Assembly (NCBI GenBank): GCA_051881335.1
Contig: JBJEPR010000164.1
Location: 1-46,355 of the forward strand
Reading direction: 5' to 3'
Length of the DNA stretch: 46,355 bases
Origin: Fimenecus sp051881335
GTDB lineage: Bacteria; Bacillota; Clostridia; Oscillospirales; Acutalibacteraceae
How positions within the stretch are numbered: position 1 is the first letter of the stretch; each line of letters opens with the position of its first letter. Both the position numbers and the translations under genes were made by a program. The notes under the pieces were generated by a model. That model searched no databases, had not been told where the DNA came from, and saw only the letters and a list, made by a program, of their open reading frames with translations. Shown here one piece after another: positions 24,301-31,334 of the stretch.

Positions 24301-24555
24301 ATGACAACTGCTATACTTGTTAAATCTTTCTTGGAGCTTGCATTTATTGTTTTGCTGATTTACGGCTTTGCACATGAAGATAAGGTCATCGCCTTTGAGC
24401 AAAAGGTATGGCGTGTTCTCTTTGTGAATTACAGACGCTATCGCCGCAAAAAACGCTATGCCAAAATGCAGAAAAACCGTGATTTCCGCGTGGTAAACGG
24501 CGGCAGTGCAACCGCCCCCCGCAAACGCGTGCGCGGCACAACGCATGTCGCGTAA
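24301..24555 (+). CDS. Candidate SOS-induced small membrane protein, unknown function
   Basis: An 84-residue protein with a GGAGGTAAGAAAT site before its ATG. An N-terminal hydrophobic helix (residues about 3-23, from AILVKSFLELAFIVLLIYGF) is followed by HEDKVIAFEQKVW and a strongly basic region, VNYRRYRRKKRYAKMQKNR, then a Gly/Ser/Arg-rich tail. I recognise no domain; in particular it has no LysM domain, so it is not a YneA homologue. Its promoter carries two LexA-like boxes, and a strong terminator follows, so it is a single-gene unit. By analogy with SulA, YneA and SidA it may halt division after DNA damage; that is inference. Confidence 0.8.
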   Translation: MTTAILVKSFLELAFIVLLIYGFAHEDKVIAFEQKVWRVLFVNYRRYRRKKRYAKMQKNRDFRVVNGGSATAPRKRVRGTTHVA

Positions 24556-24602
24556 GCGGATTTTTCCGTTTTGCTTTTCCGAAATCCTTTCTATATTCAC
24601 AC

Positions 24603-24654
24603 AAACCCACCGCGGGGCAGACCGAAACAAGTAGGTCTGCCCCGCGGTGGGTTT
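24603..24654 (+). terminator. Terminator of the small membrane gene
   Basis: Perfect 21-bp stem, AAACCCACCGCGGGGCAGAC (plus C) with its exact complement, 10-base loop GAAACAAGTA, ending in TTTT. The length and perfection are unusual for a terminator; it may be a mobile palindrome serving as one. Confidence 0.75.
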
Positions 24655-24732
24655 TCTATGTCTTAAACTTGTTTATGATTTTAAGCTGAGAGCAAGCCTC
24701 GCCCTACGCATAAAAATTATTTTGTGCGTGTG

Positions 24733-24758
24733 GAGAACGGTCTCGTCCGTTCCCTACA
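24733..24758. repeat. Solitary GGAACGGTC-type palindrome
   Basis: GAGAACGGTCTCGTCCGTTC followed by CCTACAA matches the satellite palindrome of repeats A, B, D and E, without the GTCATTCTGAG unit. Confidence 0.6.
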
Positions 24759-24769
24759 ATACAGCGTTG

Positions 24770-25378
24770 TCAATCCGCCACATATTCGCGCACGCGAAGC
24801 GGAATGCCCATACGGTCGGCGAGGACTTGACACGCGGCGATGTCCTCTTCGGGAATTACATCGACCAGTGAGAATTTTAAGTTTACGCCCGTTTCCTTGC
24901 AATCGCGTGCGAACTGCAACAGCGCGTCAAACGATTTTTCGCCGAAACTCGGATTGCACAGTTCATTGTATTTTTCCGCCGTCGGAGCGTTTAACGAAAT
25001 CGAAATTGTATCGAAGTATTGGCACAATTCCTTTGCCGTCGGTTTTTTGTTGAGCAAATCCGAAAGCCCGTTGGTATTTAAGCGCAGTTTTAAACCTTTT
25101 TCTTTGAGGTACGCCGCCGCTTGCAGTAAATTGTCATACGCGCAGGTCGGCTCGCCGTACCCGCAGAACACCACTTCATCGGTATAGCCTGTGAAATCCC
25201 ACGCGTCAATCGCCGCTTTGATTTCCGCAAAAGACGGCATATGCTTGGTAAACCACAGCGTTGCCGCCTCGCCCACGCTGTCGCCGTTGTTGCGAATGCA
25301 AAACTTGCAACGGCACGGGCACGCGTTCGTGATATTCATATAAATTTTGTTTTCAAAGGTATACACAATATCTGCCAT
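24770..25378 (-). CDS. TatD-associated radical SAM protein
   Basis: A short radical SAM protein of 202 residues. The cluster motif is C20-x3-C24-x2-C27 (CPCRCKFC) after FENKIYMNITN, with FCGYGEPTC as the SAM-binding glycine segment and LRLNTNGLSDLL downstream. The sequence fits the family described as TatD-associated radical SAM. GGAGTGTTGTTTT precedes the ATG. It lies 32 bases after the pdxT stop on the same strand, so it may be read with the vitamin B6 genes, but its substrate is unknown. Confidence 0.85.
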   Translation of the reverse strand: MADIVYTFENKIYMNITNACPCRCKFCIRNNGDSVGEAATLWFTKHMPSFAEIKAAIDAWDFTGYTDEVVFCGYGEPTCAYDNLLQAAAYLKEKGLKLRLNTNGLSDLLNKKPTAKELCQYFDTISISLNAPTAEKYNELCNPSFGEKSFDALLQFARDCKETGVNLKFSLVDVIPEEDIAACQVLADRMGIPLRVREYVAD

Positions 25379-25410
25379 AAAACAACACTCCTTCGGTCAG
25401 ATATGCAAAA

Positions 25411-25977
25411 TCAAGCCTTTTGCACCATATCCAAAAAGTAACGATGCACGGTCAAATCCGCTGTCAGTTCCGGATGGAACGCCGTAACGAGTTGGTTGCC
25501 GTCGCGTGCCGCGACAATGTGCCCGTCCACCACGGACAAAACCTCCGTATTCCCCGACACAGACGCAATATACGGCGCGCGGATAAAGGTCATCGGCACA
25601 TTTTCGTGTTCGGCAAAGGCTGAAACCGTATGGAAACTGCCGAGTTGCCTGCCGTAGGCATTGCGCACGGCGGACAGCGCCATGGTCGCAAAATGCGTTG
25701 CACCGTGCTCGACTTCCTTCGCCAACAGCAACAGCCCCGCACAGGTACCGAAAACCGGCAAACCGTTTTCAATTTTTTCTTTTATTGTATCAAACAGGTC
25801 TAAATCGCGCAACAGCTTTCCCTGCACGGTGCTTTCGCCGCCCGGGATAATCAGCCCGTCAAACGGCTGTTCCAAATCCTTTTTTTGGCGAATTTCAAAC
25901 GAGGAAACACCGAGACGCGAGAGCATTTGCTCATGCTCGATAAATGCCCCTTGCAGGGCGAGAACCGCAATCTGCAT
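25411..25977 (-). CDS. pdxT: Pyridoxal 5'-phosphate synthase glutaminase subunit
   Basis: PdxT releases ammonia from glutamine and channels it to PdxS. The 188-residue protein has the opening IAVLALQGAFIEHEQML, GLIIPGGEST for the oxyanion region, the nucleophile in FGTCAGLLLLA, and the His-Glu dyad in AFHPELT, so the class I glutaminase triad is complete. Its ATG shares a base with the pdxS stop (TAATG), which fits 1:1 subunit synthesis. Confidence 0.96.
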   Translation of the reverse strand: MQIAVLALQGAFIEHEQMLSRLGVSSFEIRQKKDLEQPFDGLIIPGGESTVQGKLLRDLDLFDTIKEKIENGLPVFGTCAGLLLLAKEVEHGATHFATMALSAVRNAYGRQLGSFHTVSAFAEHENVPMTFIRAPYIASVSGNTEVLSVVDGHIVAARDGNQLVTAFHPELTADLTVHRYFLDMVQKA

Positions 25978-26852
25978 TATTTGCCTCTTTCCGCCATCAG
26001 CAGTTGAATTTCCGACTCGTTGATGCCGACCATTGCCTCGCCCAAATCTTCGGAAAGTTCCGCGAGCAGCTTGGCATCGGTGAAATTGGTAACCGCCTGC
26101 ACGATTGCCGCCGCGCGCTTTTCGGGATTGCCGGATTTGAAAATCCCCGAGCCGACAAACACGCCCTCCGCGCCCAGCTGCATCATCAGTGCCGCATCTG
26201 CGGGGGTAGCGACGCCGCCCGCCGCGAAATTGACCACGGGCAGTTTTTTGTTTTCGTGCACATACAGCACCAAATCGTAAGGTACTTGCAGTTGCTTTGC
26301 CGCGTCAAACAATTCGTCCTCGGACATCGAGCCGATACGGCGAATTTCGGACTGCATCATACGCATATGGCGCACCGCCTGCACCACATCGCCCGTGCCG
26401 GGCTCGCCTTTGGTACGAATCATGGCCGCGCCCTCGTTAATGCGGCGCAGTGCTTCGCCGAGGTCTTTCGCGCCGCAGACAAACGGCACATCAAACGCGG
26501 TTTTGTCAATGTGGTATTTATCGTCTGCCGGGGAAAGCACTTCGCTTTCGTCGATATAATCAATTTCAATCGCCTGCAAAATCTGCGCTTCGGCGAAATG
26601 CCCGATGCGGCACTTTGCCATAACGGGAATGGAGACTGCCTCTTGAATCCCCTTAATCATTTTCGGGTCGCTCATTCTTGAAACGCCGCCCGCCGCGCGA
26701 ATATCCGCCGGAATGCGTTCAAGCGCCATGACCGCGCAAGCACCTGCCGCTTCGGCAATGCGAGCCTGTTCGGGCGTGGTAACATCCATAATCACGCCGC
26801 CTTTGAGCATCTGCGCCAAATTTTTATTCAATTCAAATCTACTGTTTTCCAT
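25977..26852 (-). CDS. pdxS: Pyridoxal 5'-phosphate synthase lyase subunit
   Basis: PdxS builds PLP from ribose-5-phosphate, glyceraldehyde-3-phosphate and ammonia (the DXP-independent route). The 291-residue TIM-barrel protein has GGVIMDVTTPEQARIAE with the catalytic Asp, VMALERIPADIRAAGGV with the first active-site Lys region, PVMAKCRIGHFAEAQ with the second Lys, FAAGGVATPADAALMMQLG for phosphate binding and GVFVGSGIFKS. It lies between the ECF component and pdxT on the minus strand. Confidence 0.97.
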   Translation of the reverse strand: MENSRFELNKNLAQMLKGGVIMDVTTPEQARIAEAAGACAVMALERIPADIRAAGGVSRMSDPKMIKGIQEAVSIPVMAKCRIGHFAEAQILQAIEIDYIDESEVLSPADDKYHIDKTAFDVPFVCGAKDLGEALRRINEGAAMIRTKGEPGTGDVVQAVRHMRMMQSEIRRIGSMSEDELFDAAKQLQVPYDLVLYVHENKKLPVVNFAAGGVATPADAALMMQLGAEGVFVGSGIFKSGNPEKRAAAIVQAVTNFTDAKLLAELSEDLGEAMVGINESEIQLLMAERGK

Positions 26853-26867
26853 ATTGTTTGTACTCCT

Positions 26868-27407
26868 TTATTTCATAATTCTCTTTTTAAAATCCATTTT
26901 GTCAAGCGCCGCGGCGAAGATATAATAAATCACCGCACTGCCCGTCGCCTGCACCAAGCTCGCAAGCATCGATACCGCCGCCGTGGGGAAGGTATAGAGC
27001 AAGCCTTCGACCAAAAAGTAGCCGAAAATCGTAATCAACCCCGACACAATCGGCATAAACGCTGTGGTTTTGTTGAGGATTTTTTGGGGGCTTTGGGTTT
27101 TGTGCAAGGTATACACCAACGCAAACGGCAGGGCATTGAGCGCTTTAATTACCGCTGTAAACGGCGCCCACATTGCCGCACCCGCCAGCATATCGGCAAC
27201 GAACCCGCCGACTGCCGCCGCCGCACAGGCATAAGGCAGGGGCAGAACGCACGCGGCGATGTAAATCATACTGTCGCCGAAGTGCAAATACCCGTCGTTA
27301 ATCCCCGTTTTAAAGCTGACATATGCGGTCATGACGGCAATCAGCGCCGCGAACAGCGCCGCCGTCACCAAATTGATCAATTGTTTTGTGCTGTTTGACT
27401 TTTTCAT
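26868..27407 (-). CDS. ECF transporter S component, probably for a vitamin B6 compound
   Basis: A 179-residue membrane protein with about six helices, starting MKKSNSTKQLINLVTAALFAAL. The AALFAALIAVMTAYVSF head and the GGFVADMLAGA segment are typical of energy-coupling-factor substrate-binding (S) components. Its ATG overlaps the pdxK stop (TAATG) and pdxS follows 15 bases later, so the substrate is probably a B6 vitamer (PdxU-like); this is inference from context. No ECF ATPase genes are in the window, so it would use shared modules. Confidence 0.82.
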   Translation of the reverse strand: MKKSNSTKQLINLVTAALFAALIAVMTAYVSFKTGINDGYLHFGDSMIYIAACVLPLPYACAAAAVGGFVADMLAGAAMWAPFTAVIKALNALPFALVYTLHKTQSPQKILNKTTAFMPIVSGLITIFGYFLVEGLLYTFPTAAVSMLASLVQATGSAVIYYIFAAALDKMDFKKRIMK

Positions 27408-28237
27408 TACAATAACATCTCCAAATACTTTTGAAAATTCACCCCGTCGTTGCGGTTGGTCCTCTCGTGGAAACTGTCCTTGATAGACGCTTCCAAAAAC
27501 CGTACCGCTTTTTGTACGGCGTGCTCGACCGTCTCGCCGTTGACAAGACTGCCCGCCAGCACCGCCGAAAACAAATCCCCTGTGCCCGAAAAGCTCCCGC
27601 CGAAGCGTTTGCTTGTGACAACGGAAGCGCCGTCCTTCGTCACGGAAACATTGCAAATATCCGCACCCGTGCAAACGCCTGTCACCACAACCGTGTGCAA
27701 GGTGTCCGAAAGCAAGGAAGCAGCAAGTTGCGCAATTTGCGCTGTATAATTTGCACGGTCACTTTGCGCTTGCAGTGCGGCAAAATCGGTGTCGGTCAAA
27801 ATACAGAGTTCCGTAAGATTGGGCGTCAGGACATTCGCACGGCGTGCAAGCGCCGCAATCTTTGCACACAGCGCGCTGTCATATGTATCGTATACAACGC
27901 CGTCGTCCGCCATCACAGGGTCACAGACATACAAAGTATCCGCCGTTTGAAATTCGTCCAAAAACCGCAAAATTTTGTCCGCCTGCTTTGCCGACGCGAG
28001 ATACCCTGTCAAAATCCCGTCAAACCGCACACCGAGCTTGCGCCATTCGGCAATATACGGGTTCAAGCGGTCGGTAAAATCATCACAGTAAAAGCTGTCA
28101 TAGCCCGTTTGATTGGACAAAATCGCCGTCGGCAACGGACAGCATTCGGTTTTGAGCACCGACAGCACCGGCAGCGCCGCCGTCATAGAACATCGCCCGA
28201 AGCCGGAAATATCATTGACTACTGCAATTTTCTTCAA
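27407..28237 (-). CDS. pdxK: Pyridoxal/pyridoxamine kinase
   Basis: Ribokinase-fold kinase that phosphorylates B6 vitamers; it completes salvage beside the de novo PdxST. Motifs are KIAVVNDISGFGRCSMTAALP at the start (split here across the N-terminal substrate-binding block), CDPVMADDG, TPNLTELCIL and the catalytic GGSFSGTGDLFSAV. The start is uncertain: TTG at 28237 follows AAGGCGGCGG and begins where homologues begin. ATGs at 28267 and 28273 would add 10 to 12 residues, but lie very close to the -10 at 28288-28293. It heads pdxK-ECF-pdxS-pdxT. Confidence 0.88.
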   Translation of the reverse strand: MKKIAVVNDISGFGRCSMTAALPVLSVLKTECCPLPTAILSNQTGYDSFYCDDFTDRLNPYIAEWRKLGVRFDGILTGYLASAKQADKILRFLDEFQTADTLYVCDPVMADDGVVYDTYDSALCAKIAALARRANVLTPNLTELCILTDTDFAALQAQSDRANYTAQIAQLAASLLSDTLHTVVVTGVCTGADICNVSVTKDGASVVTSKRFGGSFSGTGDLFSAVLAGSLVNGETVEHAVQKAVRFLEASIKDSFHERTNRNDGVNFQKYLEMLL

Positions 28238-28261
28238 ACAACCGCCGCCTTTTTTCGGGTC

Positions 28262-28296
28262 TTGCATATGCATCTGTTTTCGTATATAATATAGCA
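28262..28296. promoter_or_regulatory. Overlapping divergent promoters of pdxK and the MocR regulator
   Basis: Plus strand: TTGCAT (28262-28267), 17 bases, TATAAT (28285-28290). Minus strand: extended -10 TGCTATATT (28296-28288). The two -10 boxes share three bases, so the promoters should compete. The palindrome TGCATATGCA (28263-28272) overlaps the plus -35 and could be part of a regulator site. Confidence 0.65.
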
Positions 28297-28348
28297 AAGT
28301 TGGCATTATGAAAATATACAGATTTTAAAAATTTTTAGGGGACAGTTT

Positions 28349-29692
28349 ATGGAATTGCAAATAAATTCGACCTTTTCTCCGCTTTTGACCACGGACATAC
28401 CTTTATATATGCAGGTGTATACCTATTTTCGGGATTTGATTACAGACGGCAAGCTCGCACCGAATACCCGCCTGCCCTCGGTGCGGCGCTGTGCCGAAAA
28501 TTTCTCGGTCAGTCGCACCACGGCAGAGGCGGCGTATTTTCAGCTTTGCGCGGACGGCTATGTGCTGGAAAAGCCCCAAAGCGGCTATTAGGTGACAGAT
28601 TTGTATTTTCACAAGCCGCAAAAAAAAGCAACGCTCGAAAAAGCAGACGCGCCCCTTGTCCGCTATGATTTTTCCGCACTTTCCGCCGACCGCGAAAGTT
28701 TTGATTTTACGCTTTGGCGGCGGTATTTGAAAAGCGCGCTTCGGCAAGATGAACGGTTGCTCTCCTACGGCGCGGTGCAGGGCGAGCCCGATTTGCGCGA
28801 AGCTGTATCCCAATATATTTCGCAAAAACGCAATGTGGTCTGCACGGCGGAAAACATTGTGATCGGCGCGGGCGTACAAAGTCTTTTGCATATTCTGTGC
28901 GCGATGCTGACCCCCGGCACAATCTGCTTTCAGGATAAAAGCTTTGCAGAGGGGCAGGCAATTTTTCGCGACCACGGCTTTCAAATTGTCGAAAATGAAA
29001 CGGACGCACAGTTACTGTATACCTCCCCGTCGCATATGAACCGCTGGGGCGATGTGATGCCCGCCAAGGCGCGTATTGCCCTGTTAAAGCAAGCCGCCGC
29101 GCACGGCACACTGCTCATAGAGGACGATTATGACAACGAGTTCGGCTATTTCGACAAGCCAACGCCCGCACTGCAGGGCTTGGACGGCGGACACAATGTA
29201 GTGTATCTTGGTACCTTTTCCAAATTGCTGTTGCCGTCCATTCGCTTGAGCTTTATGGTGCTTTCCGACCGACTATTGCCGCGCTATCTCGAAATTGCGC
29301 CGCTTTACAGTCAAACCGCCTCTAAAGCCGAGCAAATCGCGCTGTGTCAGTTCATTCGGGACGGCCATTTGGCAAGTCAAATCCGCAAGGTGCGAAAGCT
29401 CTATGCGCAAAAGGCGTTTTTATTGGAACAGGCGGTCAAAACCGTATTCGGTGACGCGGTGGAAACGCATATCGGCGACACGGGCTTTGTCGTCAAAGCC
29501 GATTTGCGAACCGACCTTTCCCCTACCGAAGTGCGTACGCGTGCATTGCGGGCAGGCATTCTTCTGCGCACCGACCGTGGACAAAGCGGCACGGTTTCTT
29601 TGCTTTTGTCGTGTTCGGGATTGCACAGCGATGCCTTTTTAACGGCACTGACCGCATTGCGCGCAGCTTGCCCTCCCAAAAGCGTACAATAA
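28349..29692 (+). pseudogene. MocR/PdxR-type regulator split by an in-frame amber codon
   Basis: MocR regulators join a GntR winged helix-turn-helix to an aminotransferase-fold PLP sensor. Residues 1-80 are a complete GntR domain (PLYMQVYTYFRDLITDGKLA, LPSVRRCAENFSVSRTTAEA, ending KPQSGY). TAG at 28589-28591 follows. The same frame continues with VTDLYFHKP and 366 codons of aminotransferase fold, including GAVQGEPDLREAVSQY, ENIVIGAGVQSLL, LIEDDYDNEFGY and YLGTFSKLLLPSIRLSF with the PLP lysine. Intact relatives read SGYYV, so a single change of TAT/TAC to TAG explains the break. The second half has no ribosome binding site. It diverges from pdxK, the expected target. Confidence 0.85.
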
Positions 29693-29764
29693 TTGTTTCA
29701 TTTGAAACAGATTTACAAGCGTTTTTCAACGAGTGTCGAAAAAGAAAGAAAAATATCAATTTAC

Positions 29765-29797
29765 AACAATCAGTATGAAAATACTGATTGTTTTTTT
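29765..29797 (+). terminator. Terminator after the MocR gene
   Basis: AACAATCAGTAT, loop GAAA, ATACTGATTGTT: 12 perfect pairs followed by a T run. Confidence 0.85.
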
Positions 29798-29828
29798 GTA
29801 AAAAATGATAGATTTTTAACATACTTTC

Positions 29829-29837
29829 TGCTATAAT
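29829..29837 (+). promoter_or_regulatory. Promoter of the hydrogenase operon
   Basis: Extended -10 TGCTATAAT, 63 bases before the first ATG. The -35 region is weak. Confidence 0.55.
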
Positions 29838-29899
29838 CCTATTATATGCGTTGGTATAGCCGCGCGCATACGATTTTTCGCAAAGGAGGAAATACACGA

Positions 29900-30397
29900 A
29901 TGCTCAAAAAAATCAGTTCGATTCCGTTTCGCGGCACCCCCGAGCAAGAGGCGCAGCTGCAAGCGGTCATCGATGAATCCAAGAGCGACAAAAGCCTGCT
30001 GATGCATGTCATGCAGGTGGCACAGGAAATCTACGGGTATCTGCCCTACGAAGTGCAGGTGATGATTGCCGAGGGTATGGATGTACCGCTGGAAAAGGTC
30101 TACGGGGTGTCCACCTTCTACGCGCAGTTCTCGCTTTCACCGAAAGGGGAAAACAACATATCGGTTTGCTTGGGAACGGCTTGCTATGTCAAGGGCTCTC
30201 AGCAGATTTTAGACAGACTGACCAAAGAACTCGGCATCGGCGCGGGCGAATGCACGCCGGACGGGCGCTTTTCGCTGGAAGCCTGCCGCTGCATCGGTGC
30301 ATGCGGTTTGGCACCCGTTTTGACCGTCAATGATGAGGTGTACGGCAAAATCACCGAGGATGATGTGCCCGACATTCTCGCGAAATATCAAAACTGA
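29900..30397 (+). CDS. hydC: NuoE-like subunit of a bifurcating [FeFe] hydrogenase
   Basis: Small [2Fe-2S] thioredoxin-fold subunit of the HydABC complex. The ATG at 29900 follows AAAGGAGGAAATACACGA and gives 165 residues. Motifs are HVMQVAQEIYGYLPYEVQ, VYGVSTFYAQFSLSPKGEN, and the four cluster ligands in CLGTACYVKG and CRCIGACGLAPV. It is the first gene of a five-gene operon; the next gene starts on its stop (TGATG). In trimeric hydrogenases this subunit sits beside HydB near the NAD(H)/flavin site. Confidence 0.93.
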   Translation: MLKKISSIPFRGTPEQEAQLQAVIDESKSDKSLLMHVMQVAQEIYGYLPYEVQVMIAEGMDVPLEKVYGVSTFYAQFSLSPKGENNISVCLGTACYVKGSQQILDRLTKELGIGAGECTPDGRFSLEACRCIGACGLAPVLTVNDEVYGKITEDDVPDILAKYQN

Positions 30398-30951
30398 TGC
30401 GCGAGCTGTCATTGAATGTGCTGGACATTGCACAGAATTCCATTGCCGCCGCCGCAACGCAAATTCAGATTGAAGTGGTCGAGCGTACCGATACGCACAC
30501 GCTCACCATCGGGATTTATGACAACGGTTGCGGAATGACCGACGAACAGGTCAAAAGCGTATTGGACCCGTTTTATACCACCCGCACCACCCGTAAGGTG
30601 GGTATGGGTGTGCCGCTGTTCAAAATGGCGGCGGAACAAACGGGCGGCAGTTTGACCGTTTCGTCAAAGGTCGGCATCGGCACCAACATCAAAGCCGTTT
30701 TTCACACCGACAGCGTGGATTTCACACCGCTTGGGGATATGGCGTCCACGGTGACAACGCTTGTGAGTATGAATACGGAAATCCAATTTTTATACCGCCA
30801 CAAGGTGGATAAACGGGAATTTATTTTCGACACGGCGGAAATCCGCGAAATTCTCGGCGATGTGCCGCTTTCCGAACCCGCTGTGGTGCAATGGATGCGC
30901 GAATTTATTGAAGAAAATACAAAAGCTCTGTACGGAGGTGTTACAGAATGA
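30397..30951 (+). CDS. Stand-alone HATPase-domain protein in the hydrogenase operon
   Basis: A 184-residue protein with a histidine-kinase-type ATP-binding fold: N box LDIAQNSIAAAA, G1 box DNGCGM, F-box-like DPFYTT and G2 region RKVGMGVPLFKMAAEQTGG. It has no phosphoacceptor His domain, no sensor and no membrane segment. The last 60 residues match nothing I know. Such genes recur between HydC- and HydB-type genes in Clostridia, but their role is unsettled; an anti-sigma-like or regulatory kinase role is possible. It overlaps both neighbours by a few bases, so it is made with the complex. Confidence 0.85.
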   Translation: MRELSLNVLDIAQNSIAAAATQIQIEVVERTDTHTLTIGIYDNGCGMTDEQVKSVLDPFYTTRTTRKVGMGVPLFKMAAEQTGGSLTVSSKVGIGTNIKAVFHTDSVDFTPLGDMASTVTTLVSMNTEIQFLYRHKVDKREFIFDTAEIREILGDVPLSEPAVVQWMREFIEENTKALYGGVTE

Positions 30952-31322
30952 AATCTTTGGAAGAACTGATGGCTATTCGCGAGAATGCCAAAAAGAAAAT
31001 GACCGTGCGCGAGGACACGGGCGATGAGAACATTCGTATCGTTGTCGGTATGGCAACCTGCGGCATTGCGGCGGGTGCGCGCCCGGTGCTCAATGCCTTT
31101 GTCGATGAAATCGCAAAGCGCGGCTTAAAGGGCGTAACCGTTTCGCAGACCGGCTGCATCGGCATGTGCCAGTATGAACCGATTGTCGAGGTTTTAGAGC
31201 CCGGCAAGGAAAAGGTTACTTATGTCAAAATGACCGCCGAAAAAGCGGTGAAGGTCGTCAATGACCATATCGTCAACGGCAATCCGATTGTCGATTTCAC
31301 CGTCGGCGCGGCAACAAAATAA
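30948..31322 (+). CDS. Thioredoxin-fold [2Fe-2S] ferredoxin
   Basis: A 124-residue protein. After a 25-residue charged N-terminus (MKSLEELMAIRENAKKKM) comes a ferredoxin domain with the spacing C-x11-C for VVGMATCGIAAGARPVL and the pair in QTGCIGMCQYEP, typical of the (2Fe-2S) ferredoxin domain also found at the N-terminus of HydB. It lies between the HATPase gene and hydB, with ATGA overlap upstream. It is probably an electron carrier or accessory subunit of the hydrogenase. Confidence 0.88.
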   Translation: MKSLEELMAIRENAKKKMTVREDTGDENIRIVVGMATCGIAAGARPVLNAFVDEIAKRGLKGVTVSQTGCIGMCQYEPIVEVLEPGKEKVTYVKMTAEKAVKVVNDHIVNGNPIVDFTVGAATK

Positions 31323-31334
31323 GGAGGAAAAACA

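Noticed and set aside
24103..24630. 175-codon open frame on the minus strand over the SOS gene
   Set aside because: It runs through promoters, LexA boxes and AT-rich non-coding DNA; the plus-strand gene has the ribosome binding site and promoter.
27431..28294. 287-codon open frame on the plus strand
   Set aside because: Antisense of pdxK; rich in Arg/His as expected from reverse-strand reading of GC-rich codons, with no ribosome binding site.
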